From assembly GCA_017993615.1 (NCBI GenBank), contig JAGOMJ010000009.1, positions 1-61,900 of the forward strand: a stretch of DNA of 61,900 nt. Reading direction: 5' to 3'. The DNA is from Smithella sp. (GTDB lineage Bacteria > Desulfobacterota > Syntrophia > Syntrophales > Smithellaceae). The translations under genes and the position numbers were made by a program. Below are positions 29,610 through 40,144 of the stretch, piece after piece (positions within the stretch are counted from its first letter, which is position 1; every line of letters starts with the position of its first letter). The notes under the pieces were generated by a model. The model was given only the letters and a program-made list of their open reading frames with translations, was not told the origin of the DNA and ran no database searches.

Positions 29610-30485
29610 GTGGCCTCGCTAAAAGACATTAAAAGAAAAGTCGGCGCCGTTCAAAAGACAAAACAGATTACGCGCGCCATGAACATGGTTGCCGCATCAA
29701 AATTTAAGTCGGCGCAGTTGAAAATGGAAAATTTCCGTCCCTATGCCGGAAAATTCATGGATGTGCTTAACAGTCTTGCCCTGCGCGTAGAAAGCATGTC
29801 ACATCCATTACTGGCCGTGCGCGACCCGAAAAGAATTCGTGTGATTTGCATGACATCGGATCGCGGCCTTTGCGGAGGGTTTAATACCAACCTGATCAAA
29901 GCGACTGAAAGATTTCTGAAAGAAAAAGCGGGCGAAGGGAAAGATGTTTCCATGATTACCGTGGGGCGCAAGGGCAGGGATTATTTCCGCAAAAAAGCCA
30001 ACATCATTGCCCAGAAGACGGATGTTTTGAGTAAATTTGACATGACGCTGGCGGTTTCCATCGCCGATGAAGTCATTAATCCTTTTATTAAAGAAGAGTA
30101 TGACGAACTTTATTTGATTTATAATCAGTTTATGAATGTTTCCATTCAGAAACCGGTTGTGGTCAGATTATTCCCCCTGCCATCCATCGGCCAGGAAATT
30201 GAGGATGAACCGGATAAACGGGTTGATTATTCCTATGAACCATCGGAAGAGGTCTTACTGCATAAATTACTCCCGATGTACGTGCACGTACTTGTTTATC
30301 GCGCTCTGCTGGAAACGTCAGCCGGTGAAAACGGCGCGCGAATGGCGGCTATGGATAATGCGACAAGTAACTGCCAGGATTTGATCAGTTCATTAACGTT
30401 GAAAATGAATAAAGCCAGACAGGCCGCGATCACGGCGGAGTTGATGGATATCGTGGGCGGTACAGAGGCTCTGGCGAAAGGCTAA
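29610..30485 (+). CDS. atpG: ATP synthase F1 subunit gamma
   Basis: Central rotor shaft of 291 residues. The family start ASLKDIKRKVGAVQKTKQIT and the C-terminal GARMAAMDNATSNCQDLI are clear. The start codon is GTG after AGGAGAATTGTAG. It is 73 bp from atpA and 69 bp from atpD. Confidence 0.97.
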   Translation: MASLKDIKRKVGAVQKTKQITRAMNMVAASKFKSAQLKMENFRPYAGKFMDVLNSLALRVESMSHPLLAVRDPKRIRVICMTSDRGLCGGFNTNLIKATERFLKEKAGEGKDVSMITVGRKGRDYFRKKANIIAQKTDVLSKFDMTLAVSIADEVINPFIKEEYDELYLIYNQFMNVSIQKPVVVRLFPLPSIGQEIEDEPDKRVDYSYEPSEEVLLHKLLPMYVHVLVYRALLETSAGENGARMAAMDNATSNCQDLISSLTLKMNKARQAAITAELMDIVGGTEALAKG

Positions 30486-30524
30486 ATATTAATTTTTCTG
30501 CGGCTGTGGTCGCATGTAAAATAA

Positions 30525-31964
<1,440 letters not shown>

Positions 31965-31985
31965 TTATTGATCTGGAGAATGTAA

Positions 31986-32393
31986 ATGGCAGATGAATTA
32001 TTGATGGAAATTGTAACGCCGGAAAAGATGATTTTTTCGGGCAATATCGAAGAAGTTACCCTTCCGGGAACGGAAGGCGAGTTCGGCGTATTGCGCGGTC
32101 ATGAGGCTTTTTTAACGTCCGTGGAAATCGGCGAGATGAATTATGTCAAGGACGGCAAAAAGTCGTATTATGCGGTGAATACCGGTTATGTGGAAGTTAC
32201 AGGCGATAAAGTCACCGTTCTGATTGAAACCGCTGAAAAATCAGATCAGATTGATAAAGAACGGGCCCTTAAGGCCAAAGATAATGCTGAAAGCCGTTTA
32301 TCTCAGATGAACAAAGATGACGTGGAATTTGAAATTATGCGGGCGGCACTGGCGAGAGCCATCGCGAGAATCAATGTAGCAGAAAAGCAATAA
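31986..32393 (+). CDS. atpC: ATP synthase F1 subunit epsilon
   Basis: A 135-residue protein with the N-terminal beta-sandwich ([20 protein letters not shown], then [19 protein letters not shown]) and a C-terminal helical hairpin ending in [15 protein letters not shown]. It couples rotation to catalysis and inhibits ATP hydrolysis. Last gene of the operon, followed by a terminator. The a and c subunit genes (atpB, atpE) are not in this window. Confidence 0.96.
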   Translation: MADELLMEIVTPEKMIFSGNIEEVTLPGTEGEFGVLRGHEAFLTSVEIGEMNYVKDGKKSYYAVNTGYVEVTGDKVTVLIETAEKSDQIDKERALKAKDNAESRLSQMNKDDVEFEIMRAALARAIARINVAEKQ

Positions 32394-32450
32394 AAAAATG
32401 CGATAAGGATTTTGTTGCGATTGCGATTTAAAATCCCAGAAGAACATGAA

Positions 32451-32481
32451 AGAGGCTAAAGTATATTTAGCCTCTTTTTTT
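32451..32481. terminator. Bidirectional terminator between atpC and the M16C protease gene
   Basis: AGAGGCTAAA (32451-32460), a five-base loop and TTTAGCCTCT (32466-32475) form a perfect 10-bp stem followed by a T-run. The A-rich left side allows it to act for the convergent protease gene as well. Confidence 0.88.
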
Positions 32482-32497
32482 ATGAAGAGCTATTGGA

Positions 32498-35479
32498 TTA
32501 ATTTTCAAAAATACTTTCAATATGCAGTTTGTCTTCCAATTGTCTGTTGGCTTCGTCCAGTTTTTCCGGGGAGGAATAAACGGCCACTGACGCTGATTTG
32601 AACGCCTGAGAGAAATAACCGGATAATACTTTTTTCAGTTTTTGCGGTGTGGCGGATAAAATGTCGTCTCTGAATTTCTGGCGAATCTTATCGGTTATTC
32701 CGGCAAAATTGCGCATCATTGCCGTATACCCTTTGCTGGCCGGATCCGAAGGTTTGTCAATCATGCTGATGGTGCTGATGATCGCCTTTTCCATGTCCGG
32801 TGAAGAAATTTCATTCTGACTGTAAAACGTCTGTGCGTTTTTAAACACCTGAAGCGTCTCGGAAATGCGCGGGTCGCGATAGGACAAAAACGAAAACAAT
32901 CCCATGGAAGCGTCGAAAGAAGACATGCCGCCGTAAGCGCCTCCCTGAACGCGGATATACTTGTACAGATAGTTATTGGATAACTCTTTTGCGGCAATCA
33001 TCAAAAGAGGGCTTGCCGGGTCGGTATAACAAGGCGTTTTTAAAATGTAGGCAACATACGATACCTGCGCGGGGACAGAGATTCCCGCAAATACCGGATT
33101 CAAAGAAGGTTCTTCTTCCGGAGCGGCCTGTGAAGACGCCGGAAGCCTGTCGAGTAGACACGGCAGGTGTTCTTTGGCAATTTCCAACCCCTGATGCTCG
33201 GCGGTGACATTAATGACCATGTTGTTTTTATTGAACAGGGTTTGCTTTAAAGTTTCCAGTTTATCGCGCAAGGCACTTTTTGATGAAACGAACTCACCCG
33301 CTGTTGCTTGAACGAATTTAAATTGCGTTCGTCCGTGCCATTGTTCATCCCGGTAAGCCGGGAGGGTGAGTGCCGCGCCGGCTGCCATTCTGGCGAATAG
33401 ATGACCGGAGGGAAGAATCGCTGATTGAAGATTGTTTTTTCTTTCTGAAATCAGATCCCGCATCCGGGCTTCGTGACTTAAATCACCGCGGCAGAGCACA
33501 TCGCTGATGATGCTCATGGCTTCCGGAAGATTGCGATATAGCGCCTTAAACGAGAAAATCATCTTCTGCCATGTTGAGTCGCCATTTGCGGTAAATCCTG
33601 CGCCCAGATTATAGCCCAACCCGCCCATCTTCAGAGCAATCCGTTTGGCCATTTCCTCATAGGTCAAACCGGCAGCGCCCATGCCGGTCATCATCTTTCC
33701 CAAAAGCGGCAGGTAGATCTGCAGCTTTTCAGGGATATCTGCCAGATCAAAAGCCAGATCAACATAGGCAATTCCGTTGGTAAACAGATCGTGCTCCCAG
33801 ACCGGAACGTCACCGATCAAAGAATTTCGGGTCGGCGTTTTTTCAATGGATTTCGGAATATCCTCCATGTTCAGCCTGGGCAGGGCTGAGGCCGCTTCCG
33901 GCGGATCCTGTTGATTTTGAAATTCCTTGAGCTTCTTGGCTTTTGCATTAATCTGTCTTAATTCTTCTTCACAAAGAGATGCCTTGAGCGTGTCCATTTT
34001 TTCTCTGTAAGCAGCCTCTTTTTTTTCGTTGAAATCGGGATCGGGTTCCATAACGGCCAGAACGCGATGGGGATTATTCAAAAGCCATTTTTCAGTCATT
34101 TTCTGGAAAATCAGGGGATCATCAGCCCAGCAGCGGCGGATATTCTCTATGATTTGTGAAAAATCCAGTCCGATTAACGGATCGCCGTCATAAAGCCATG
34201 TTTGAAAAACCGCACCCATCAGAGAAATTCCGTAAGGATAAGAACCGCGAACAATTTCCTTGCCGTGAAATTCGACCTGATGCAGAACGCCTTCGATGAG
34301 TTGCGTGTCGTAACCGGAATCAATAATGTCTTTTAAAGTCTTTAGAATCAGTTGTTCGATTTTTTGTGCGTCCGACCGCTGTGTGTTTCTCAACCCGACA
34401 CAGAACATTAATTGTTTCAGGTCTGCTTCGACGCCGCTCACCGGAGTCAGATCCTCTCCCAGACCGGAGTCAATCAGCGCTTTGCGCAGCGGACTGGCCG
34501 CGCTGCCAACGAGAAGAGCGGATATGATTTGCAGGATCAATGAGGTCTCAAAATCGGTATTTTCAGACATCAGCCAAGCGATGTTAACAACGGTTTTACG
34601 TTCAACAGATTCATCTTTTCCGATGGGATACCCTCCCACAACCGAACGCGGCTGGGTGAAACGCTTCTGGCTTCCGATGGCGGAATTTATTTCTATATAA
34701 TTGAAATCCTTTAGTATTTCAGAAAGAAACACCAGATGGTCCTTCGTGGGAATATCACCGTAAATAAAAAACCTTGCATTGGAGGGTGAGTAATACTTGC
34801 TGTGGAATTCGCAAAATTGTTCATAGGTCAGCGAGGGGATAACGTTCGGATCCCCACCGGAATCAAATGAGTAAACACTGTCGGGGTAGACATTTTCCTG
34901 AAGCGTCTTATAGATCAGAGAATCGGGGGAGGAATAGGCGCCTTTCATTTCATTATAAACTATTCCGGAAATGATCAGATCACTGGACAGATCATCCAAA
35001 ACAGAAAATTCCAGATGATGGCCTTCCTGAAGAAAAGTCTCCCTGAGCATCCGCGGATGCAGAACCAGATCGGTATAAACGCGGGCCAGATTGTAAAAAT
35101 CGGTTTTTATCTGACTGGCTACCGGATAAACGGTTTTATCCGGATAGGTAAACGCGTTGATGAATGTTTGCATGGTTGAGCGCATTAACTCCTTGAAAAC
35201 GTCTTTTAAGGGATATTTTTCAGAGCCGGCCAGCACCGAGTGCTCCAGAATATGCGGCAGGCCGGTGGAATCGTACGGAGGCGTGCGGAATCCTATCGCG
35301 TATAAATTTTCGCGGTCGAAGCAGTGCAGATGCAGTAGCTTGGCGCCGGTTTTATTGTGTATCATTTCATAAGCTGTCGTATGAATCGTGGGGAAGGTTT
35401 TTATGCGTGTAACCGTGAAGCCGTAAAGCTCATCTCCTTCACGTAATGTCGGTTCTGGAAAATCTGATTTCTCTGACAT
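32498..35479 (-). CDS. M16C-family zinc metalloprotease (presequence protease-like)
   Basis: A 993-residue protein with the inverted zinc motif HxxEH (His76-Ile-Leu-Glu79-His80 in LPHILEHSVLAG) and the downstream NEMKGAYSSPDSL segment carrying the third ligand. The single-chain, four-domain architecture with a central linker (residues ~480-540, rich in charged helices) matches PreP/Cym1 enzymes, which degrade small unstructured peptides. No signal peptide is seen, so it is likely cytoplasmic. The ATG has an AGAGGAG site. It is transcribed towards the ATP operon. Confidence 0.93.
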   Translation of the reverse strand: MSEKSDFPEPTLREGDELYGFTVTRIKTFPTIHTTAYEMIHNKTGAKLLHLHCFDRENLYAIGFRTPPYDSTGLPHILEHSVLAGSEKYPLKDVFKELMRSTMQTFINAFTYPDKTVYPVASQIKTDFYNLARVYTDLVLHPRMLRETFLQEGHHLEFSVLDDLSSDLIISGIVYNEMKGAYSSPDSLIYKTLQENVYPDSVYSFDSGGDPNVIPSLTYEQFCEFHSKYYSPSNARFFIYGDIPTKDHLVFLSEILKDFNYIEINSAIGSQKRFTQPRSVVGGYPIGKDESVERKTVVNIAWLMSENTDFETSLILQIISALLVGSAASPLRKALIDSGLGEDLTPVSGVEADLKQLMFCVGLRNTQRSDAQKIEQLILKTLKDIIDSGYDTQLIEGVLHQVEFHGKEIVRGSYPYGISLMGAVFQTWLYDGDPLIGLDFSQIIENIRRCWADDPLIFQKMTEKWLLNNPHRVLAVMEPDPDFNEKKEAAYREKMDTLKASLCEEELRQINAKAKKLKEFQNQQDPPEAASALPRLNMEDIPKSIEKTPTRNSLIGDVPVWEHDLFTNGIAYVDLAFDLADIPEKLQIYLPLLGKMMTGMGAAGLTYEEMAKRIALKMGGLGYNLGAGFTANGDSTWQKMIFSFKALYRNLPEAMSIISDVLCRGDLSHEARMRDLISERKNNLQSAILPSGHLFARMAAGAALTLPAYRDEQWHGRTQFKFVQATAGEFVSSKSALRDKLETLKQTLFNKNNMVINVTAEHQGLEIAKEHLPCLLDRLPASSQAAPEEEPSLNPVFAGISVPAQVSYVAYILKTPCYTDPASPLLMIAAKELSNNYLYKYIRVQGGAYGGMSSFDASMGLFSFLSYRDPRISETLQVFKNAQTFYSQNEISSPDMEKAIISTISMIDKPSDPASKGYTAMMRNFAGITDKIRQKFRDDILSATPQKLKKVLSGYFSQAFKSASVAVYSSPEKLDEANRQLEDKLHIESIFEN

Positions 35480-35545
35480 TCAATTAAACTCCTCTTGAAT
35501 AGATATATGGCGAAGCCGTCTTCAAAAAATTAGCCGCCAGCATGT

Positions 35546-36388
35546 TCAGATGGATATGTTCAGGCCGATGAAAAGCGAGTTGACAACCGACCATAATAAA
35601 ACTGCGGCCGTGAGCAGGATACAGGCGTAAGCCAGCATTTTGTTCCATGCGGTTTCCTGCTTATTGTCATTGTACCCCATCAGAAACGAAAAACCGATAC
35701 CCGAGAGCAGTCCGCCGGCATGAGCCCAGTTGTCGATACCTCTGAAAATCAGACCGAAAATGACCAGGGCGATGACCCAGCCCATGGCCTGCTTGTAAAT
35801 GGCTTCTCCGTAGGAATCGCCGCGGCTTTTCCCGTAGTAAATGATTGCACCGATCAGACCGCAGATCGCTGCAGAAGCTCCGATCGTGAATGGCGTTCCT
35901 GAAATCACTGAAGCGGAAAATCCACATATGCCGGTAACGATATACAGATTGATAAACCGGTGAACCCCGAATTCCCGGATAATAAACGGTCCCAGCTGAT
36001 ACAATGCCATCATATTGAACAGAATGTGAAAAATTCCCCCATGTAGAAAAGAAGCCGAAATCAGGGTCCAAAAACGGTGGGCTCCAATAACGGGAAAGGT
36101 GCCGCTTGCACCCAGCAGAAAAAGACTTTGATTGGACGGTGCCAGTATCCCGAAAGGACCGCTGCCGCCAAAAATGCCCTGCGGGTCCAGAAATATCGAA
36201 AAAATATACAAAGCAACATTAACGTAAATGATGATCATGACCGGATTGGACGCCATAAAAAGTTTTCCAATATTGCCGGCGATATTGTGCATCCCGGGAC
36301 GTTGAAGTCCGCAATAGGGGCAGGAGGGTTCATCCATGCTGATCAATTTACGGCAATTGGGACAGAGTATTGATTTTCGTTCCGGCAT
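35546..36388 (-). CDS. Rhomboid-family intramembrane serine protease with N-terminal zinc ribbon
   Basis: Residues 9-26 contain two CxxC pairs (CPNC at 9-12 and CPYC at 23-26), a zinc-ribbon. The membrane part has rhomboid landmarks: H116GGIFHILFNMM with Asn125, the nucleophile Ser172 in TIGASAAICG, and the catalytic His223 in WAHAGGLLSG. The canonical GxSG appears as GASA here, an accepted variant in many bacterial rhomboids. AAAAAAGGAT lies upstream of the ATG. The 66-bp gap to the M16C gene on the same strand suggests one transcript, rhomboid first. Confidence 0.9.
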   Translation of the reverse strand: MPERKSILCPNCRKLISMDEPSCPYCGLQRPGMHNIAGNIGKLFMASNPVMIIIYVNVALYIFSIFLDPQGIFGGSGPFGILAPSNQSLFLLGASGTFPVIGAHRFWTLISASFLHGGIFHILFNMMALYQLGPFIIREFGVHRFINLYIVTGICGFSASVISGTPFTIGASAAICGLIGAIIYYGKSRGDSYGEAIYKQAMGWVIALVIFGLIFRGIDNWAHAGGLLSGIGFSFLMGYNDNKQETAWNKMLAYACILLTAAVLLWSVVNSLFIGLNISI

Positions 36389-36538
36389 TTTTATCCTTTT
36401 TTAAAAAAAATTGTTCTGTAACCGTTTCAGGACTGTGTTTAATTAACAACATTATTATGAGTTGTAAAGAAAAATACCATCATTTATTGACGATTGATTT
36501 ATTGATGTGTTACGTCAGACACGGAGCATTGTTTTGAA

Positions 36539-37711
36539 ATGAAAAATCGATCTGTGATAAAAATTGAATCGGTGGCTTTTGGCGGGTCGGGAGTCGGTCG
36601 TGCGGATAACCTTGTCGTTTTTGTTCCTTTTTCAGCGCCCGGTGATGAACTGGAAATCGAAATCACCCAACGGAAGAAGAACTTTCTGCGCGGCCGAATC
36701 CGGAACATCATCAAGCCGTCGCCCTGGCGGACGGATCCCGTCTGCCGTTATTATGGCGTATGCGGCGGCTGCTGTTATCAGCACATCCATTATGCGTATC
36801 AACTGGCCATCAAGAAAAAACAGGTGGAAGATGCTTTTCGGAGAATCGGCAAAGTTGACGCGCCGCCTGTTTTGGAAACCGTAGCTTCTCCACGAATGTA
36901 TCATTATCGCGGCAAGGCCCGGTATCATGTAGGAGACGATCCCCAAACAGGGCACATCGGATTTCTGGATATATCCGGCGGAAAAATTGTCGACATTGAG
37001 CATTGCGCAATCATGCAGGAAACCATTAATGAGCAATTGAGTATCTTGCGGGAGAATCGACAAAATCTGTGGCATAAAGATGAGCTGACAATCTGGTCCC
37101 GATATCCGGATGTTACCTCTGAAGATCAGACGTCGGTCGTCCGTATTGTCCAGGGAAAAAGGATTCTGGCGCCTGATGACGGGTTTTTCCAGGCAAATGA
37201 ATATCTGACGGATCGGCTGGTGGATGAAGTTTGTCGACTGGTAAGACCTGGAAAAGCAGAAAACGCAATTGACGCCTTTTGCGGAAGCGGCCTTTTCTCC
37301 ATTTTTCTTTCACCTTTTGCCGAGGACATTACCGGGATAGAAATGGACAAGGAATCCGTAAAATACGCAAAAATAAATGCTGCAAATCTGAATGCCCGAA
37401 ATGTCCGTTTTCTTGACGGGAATGTTGAAATTGTATTGCGGGAAAAATTCCTGTCCTTGGGCAGTAAAATTGATCTGATCGTTTTGGATCCCCCGCGTGT
37501 CGGTTGTGAAATGACGTTGTTGAAAACTCTAATGGATTTGCAACCGTCGAACATTATTTATATTTCATGTAATCCGGCTACGCAGGCGCGGGATATCAAA
37601 TACTTGTGTGAAGGCGGATATCATTTGCAAAGTCTTCATCCGTTGGACATGTTTCCGCAGACAGAACATATTGAAGTAATCGGGTACCTAAAACGCATCA
37701 TGGCATTGTAA
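36539..37711 (+). CDS. rlmD: 23S rRNA (uracil-C5)-methyltransferase, RlmD-like
   Basis: A TRAM domain (residues 1-58, IESVAFGGSGVGR) is followed by the iron-sulfur cysteines C69, C75 and C78 in VCRYYGVCGGCCYQH, with the fourth probably in IEHCAIM. The SAM-binding motif AIDAFCGSGLFSI, the DPPR motif (VLDPPRVGCEMT) and the catalytic cysteine (IYISCNPATQARD) complete a TrmA/RlmD-family m5U methyltransferase. The length of 390 residues is slightly short. It could also be an RlmC-type or RumB-type enzyme, so the exact target uridine is not certain. Confidence 0.85.
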   Translation: MKNRSVIKIESVAFGGSGVGRADNLVVFVPFSAPGDELEIEITQRKKNFLRGRIRNIIKPSPWRTDPVCRYYGVCGGCCYQHIHYAYQLAIKKKQVEDAFRRIGKVDAPPVLETVASPRMYHYRGKARYHVGDDPQTGHIGFLDISGGKIVDIEHCAIMQETINEQLSILRENRQNLWHKDELTIWSRYPDVTSEDQTSVVRIVQGKRILAPDDGFFQANEYLTDRLVDEVCRLVRPGKAENAIDAFCGSGLFSIFLSPFAEDITGIEMDKESVKYAKINAANLNARNVRFLDGNVEIVLREKFLSLGSKIDLIVLDPPRVGCEMTLLKTLMDLQPSNIIYISCNPATQARDIKYLCEGGYHLQSLHPLDMFPQTEHIEVIGYLKRIMAL

Positions 37712-37813
37712 CTTTTTTTGGGGGAAATCGGCCCGTCGATGACAATAATATTTATAGATTTAAATAAAAAAAATTGTTATTAAAAGCCACCTAAATAAAC
37801 AAGGAGAGGGAAG

Positions 37814-38290
37814 ATGGCATCAAAAAGCAAAGATGTAAGAATTGAACAACTCCGGATTTTCGAAAAGAAACTGGCTGTGCGTTTGCAGCAGCTTGAGCAG
37901 AAGGGAATCAGCCCTGAAAAAGCCCAGAATGACGCAATCGTTAAAAGCCTGAAAGCAAAAATCAAACAGACCAAGGCAAGAATCGCAACATTCGATAAAT
38001 TTGTCCAACAGACGCAGGCATTGGCCCAGGCAAAAGCGGCCAAACAGGCTGCTGTCGTTGAAGAAGTCAAGGCGTCTGCTGAGGAAGCAAAGCCGAAAGC
38101 GAAGAAGAAAGAGGACGGTGCCGCAAAAGAACCCAAAAAGCAGCCTGCTGCAGAAGATGGCGCTGCCAAGAAGGCCAAAAAACAGCCCGCTGACGGACAG
38201 GAGGCGGCACCGAAAAAGGCAAAGAAGCAGCCAGACGAAGGCGATGACGCCGCTCCGAAAAAGAAAGCAACCAAGAAAAAAGAAGAATAG
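37814..38290 (+). CDS. Lys/Ala-rich histone H1-like protein
   Basis: The first ~85 residues are a charged helical, likely coiled-coil region (IEQLRIFEKKLAVRLQQLEQ). The rest is low complexity, with Lys, Ala, Pro and Glu in repeated blocks such as AAKKAKKQPA and AAPKKAKKQP. That tail resembles bacterial H1-like nucleoid proteins, while the N-terminal part is not one I recognise. It may bind DNA or RNA through the basic tail. AAGGAGAGGGAAG gives a strong ribosome site, and a strong terminator follows directly, so it is probably an abundant single-gene transcript. The function is not established. Confidence 0.7.
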   Translation: MASKSKDVRIEQLRIFEKKLAVRLQQLEQKGISPEKAQNDAIVKSLKAKIKQTKARIATFDKFVQQTQALAQAKAAKQAAVVEEVKASAEEAKPKAKKKEDGAAKEPKKQPAAEDGAAKKAKKQPADGQEAAPKKAKKQPDEGDDAAPKKKATKKKEE

Positions 38291-38311
38291 CGTTGAAATT
38301 GAAATCAAGAA

Positions 38312-38344
38312 AAAAGGGGGAAGCTGGAAAACTTCCCCCTTTTT
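38312..38344 (+). terminator. Terminator after the H1-like gene
   Basis: AAAAGGGGGAAG, loop CTGGAAAA and CTTCCCCCTTTTT form a long GC-core stem with a T-tail. The A-run on the left makes it usable from the tRNA-Glu side too. Confidence 0.88.
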
Positions 38345-38354
38345 ATTTCTACAT

Positions 38355-38430
38355 TGGCGTCCCCACGCGGATTCGAACCGCGGTTACAGGCGTGAAAGGC
38401 CCGTGTCCTAGGCCTCTAGACGATGGGGAC
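38355..38430 (-). tRNA. tRNA-Glu (anticodon TTC)
   Basis: On the minus strand: acceptor GTCCCCA, D-arm CGTCTAGAGGCCTAGGACACG, anticodon stem-loop CGGGC-CTTTCAC-GCCTG with anticodon TTC, T-arm CGCGGTTCGAATCCGCG, and encoded CCA at 38357-38355. The length is 76 bases. The overall sequence is very close to the usual bacterial tRNA-Glu. Confidence 0.95.
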
Positions 38431-38460
38431 GTCCTTAAAGCCGTTTCAAGCAAGTTGTGT

Positions 38461-38489
38461 CTTATATATTGATAAAATCAGAATGTCAA
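38461..38489 (-). promoter_or_regulatory. Promoter of tRNA-Glu
   Basis: Reading leftward, TTGACA (38489-38484), a 17-base spacer and TATAAG (38466-38461), about 30 bases before the tRNA 5' end. Confidence 0.7.
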
Positions 38490-38600
38490 GCGTTGACTCA
38501 AAAAAATAACGGAAAGAATCCGCCATTTTTTTGTTGTTTTAAATACCCGGTTATTATCAGATTTTCCCGCTGTCTGTCGCTATATATCAATCCATAAAAA

Positions 38601-38636
38601 TAGGAAAGGCGGATCATCTTTGAACCGCCTTTCCTA
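38601..38636 (-). terminator. Terminator of the START-domain gene
   Basis: TAGGAAAGGCGG and CCGCCTTTCCTA form a perfect 12-bp stem around a 12-base loop. Read on the minus strand it is followed by TTTTTA, and it lies 25 bp past the stop of the START gene. Confidence 0.8.
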
Positions 38637-38661
38637 AGTGATTTATGCTGAACGGCAATGT

Positions 38662-39363
38662 TTATTTATGCCCGGCTTTTACGAAATCCTCGGCCATCTT
38701 GTTGTACTTGGAGGTTTTGGCCGCTTCTATATATTTTGATTTTTTCACCATCTTCATCATGTTCTGTAAAGTTTTAAAGGGTGTCGATTTGATTTTGCTG
38801 TTGGCAATTCCGGATGGGACGCCGGATCCGAGATTCGGATCGATCATAAACGTGACCCTGGTGCGTTCCCGGTCTACCCACTGGAGAGTGAACAGTGAGT
38901 AAAATGAAGGCATCCGGACATATCCCTTGCCGGAATCATAGGGCAGTTCATTTGTGGAGTCGGCATAAACCAGGTTGGTTCCGTTTTGCATATCAATCAC
39001 GGTTTTACTTTTCAGAATCATATCCCGGTCTGTCAACAGATCAATATGCTGACGGAACCAGAAGATAAAAACATCCTTTTCATCATCGACCGTTTTCAAC
39101 ATTTTTGTTGCTTTGCAGTCGTGCATCCATTCGGGATAGTTGGGGATGTCTCTCAAAATTGTACCGATCACTTCTATGCGTGCAGGAATAAGGCATGTGG
39201 CTTTGGCGGCAATGTAATCTTTGCCGGGAACTGCGCTGGTATAGATTTGGCAATTGTCTTCTGTGTCAACGAGTTTCCATTGATATTTATCAGCGGAAAA
39301 ACAGGTTACGGCAGTCATCAAAAGCATCAGCACGACGGTAATACAGACATTTCTTTTAGACAT
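38662..39363 (-). CDS. START-domain lipid-binding protein, secreted
   Basis: A signal peptide (residues 1-24, VLMLLMTAVTCFSADKY) precedes a START-like domain: WKLVDTEDNCQIYTSAVPGKDYIAAKA is split over the first strands, with IPNYPEWMHDCK and LTDRDMILKSKT further on and a closing helix. START domains hold a hydrophobic ligand in a helix-grip cavity. The predicted location is periplasmic. A promoter is at 39441-39469 and a terminator directly follows, so it is a single-gene unit. The ligand is unknown. Confidence 0.85.
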   Translation of the reverse strand: MSKRNVCITVVLMLLMTAVTCFSADKYQWKLVDTEDNCQIYTSAVPGKDYIAAKATCLIPARIEVIGTILRDIPNYPEWMHDCKATKMLKTVDDEKDVFIFWFRQHIDLLTDRDMILKSKTVIDMQNGTNLVYADSTNELPYDSGKGYVRMPSFYSLFTLQWVDRERTRVTFMIDPNLGSGVPSGIANSKIKSTPFKTLQNMMKMVKKSKYIEAAKTSKYNKMAEDFVKAGHK

Positions 39364-39440
39364 AAAAATCCTCCTGTAGTGTATTTTTAATACCCTTCTT
39401 CTGCTCTTCTTATGCGGTGATGTTGATGTGGTGTATCGTT

Positions 39441-39469
39441 TCCTTACACGGTGCGGTTGAGATTGTCAA
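39441..39469 (-). promoter_or_regulatory. Promoter of the START-domain gene
   Basis: Reading leftward, TTGACA (39469-39464), a 17-base spacer and TAAGGA (39446-39441). Confidence 0.5.
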
Positions 39470-39485
39470 GAAATATGGAAGCGGA

Positions 39486-39514
39486 TTGAACCACGTGAAA
39501 ACTTATGATATAAG
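39486..39514 (+). promoter_or_regulatory. Promoter of the Rho-N-like gene
   Basis: TTGAAC (39486-39491), a 17-base spacer and TATAAG (39509-39514), 66 bases before the start codon. It lies back to back with the START promoter. Confidence 0.55.
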
Positions 39515-39580
39515 GTAGGCACACTCATTCGTCGCAAATTTGATTCCTGAATATAAAAAATGTAAGGAGGTCTATGCGCG

Positions 39581-39946
39581 ATGTCAGAAGAAATCCACAA
39601 AAAAAGTCATAAAGAACCGGATGAGAAGCACCTGGACAAAATGACGGTCAAAGAACTTCGGGAAATTGCGTCCGAAATTCCTCATGAGAAGGCTGTTCAC
39701 GAGATGAAAAAAGAGGAACTCATCGCCTTTATAAAGGAGACCCGGGGGATTAAAGATGACGAGCCGGTCAAGAAGAAACATATCGGCAAAGTCAAAATGA
39801 CCAAACCCGAATTAAAAGCTAAAATACGAGAGTGCAAGGCATCAAGATTAAAAGCGCTGGAATCGAAGGAGACTGAAAGAGCCGTCTGGTTCAGACATCA
39901 GATCAGTCAATTTAAGAAGAAATTGCGGCGTATCGCAGGGGCTTGA
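39581..39946 (+). CDS. Small protein with Rho N-terminal-like (SAP-type) domain
   Basis: A highly charged 121-residue protein. Residues ~17-55 (LDKMTVKELREIASEI then AVHEMKKEELIAFIKE) match the helix-extended-loop-helix Rho_N/SAP pattern that binds nucleic acid. The second half is a basic helical region (KPELKAKIRECKASRLKALE). TAAGGAGG precedes the ATG at 39581 by ten bases; an ATG at 39574 is out of frame. A strong terminator follows. A nucleic-acid-binding role is inferred, without a known family function. Confidence 0.75.
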   Translation: MSEEIHKKSHKEPDEKHLDKMTVKELREIASEIPHEKAVHEMKKEELIAFIKETRGIKDDEPVKKKHIGKVKMTKPELKAKIRECKASRLKALESKETERAVWFRHQISQFKKKLRRIAGA

Positions 39947-40046
39947 TTTGCACTGCTGGAAGGTGTCGCCGTCACGGTGTGATTCCCCATGCAAATCGCA
40001 CATATGATCTTTTGCGCCGTGCGGGATCCTACAATGCGTGAATTGG

Positions 40047-40080
40047 ATTGTGCCGGAAAAGATTCCGGCACAATGTTTTT
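40047..40080 (+). terminator. Terminator between the Rho-N-like gene and the VKOR gene
   Basis: ATTGTGCCGGAA, loop AAGA and TTCCGGCACAAT form a perfect 12-bp stem followed by GTTTTTT. The T-run is on the plus side, so it mainly serves the upstream plus-strand gene. Confidence 0.85.
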
Positions 40081-40144
40081 TAAATTTGGGTCTTGGCAAA
40101 GAGTATCGGGTGTTTATATGGACTTCGGGACATCGCTCAGGTCA

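Noticed and set aside
38067..38290. CRISPR or tandem repeat array suggested by repeated codon blocks in the H1-like gene
   Set aside because: The repeats are irregular in length, lie in frame and encode Lys/Ala/Pro blocks; there are no spacers and no cas genes in the window.
37780..38308. Cys/Phe/Ser-rich frames on the minus strand opposite the H1-like gene
   Set aside because: These are the complement of Lys/Ala-rich codons; the plus-strand gene has the ribosome site and terminator.
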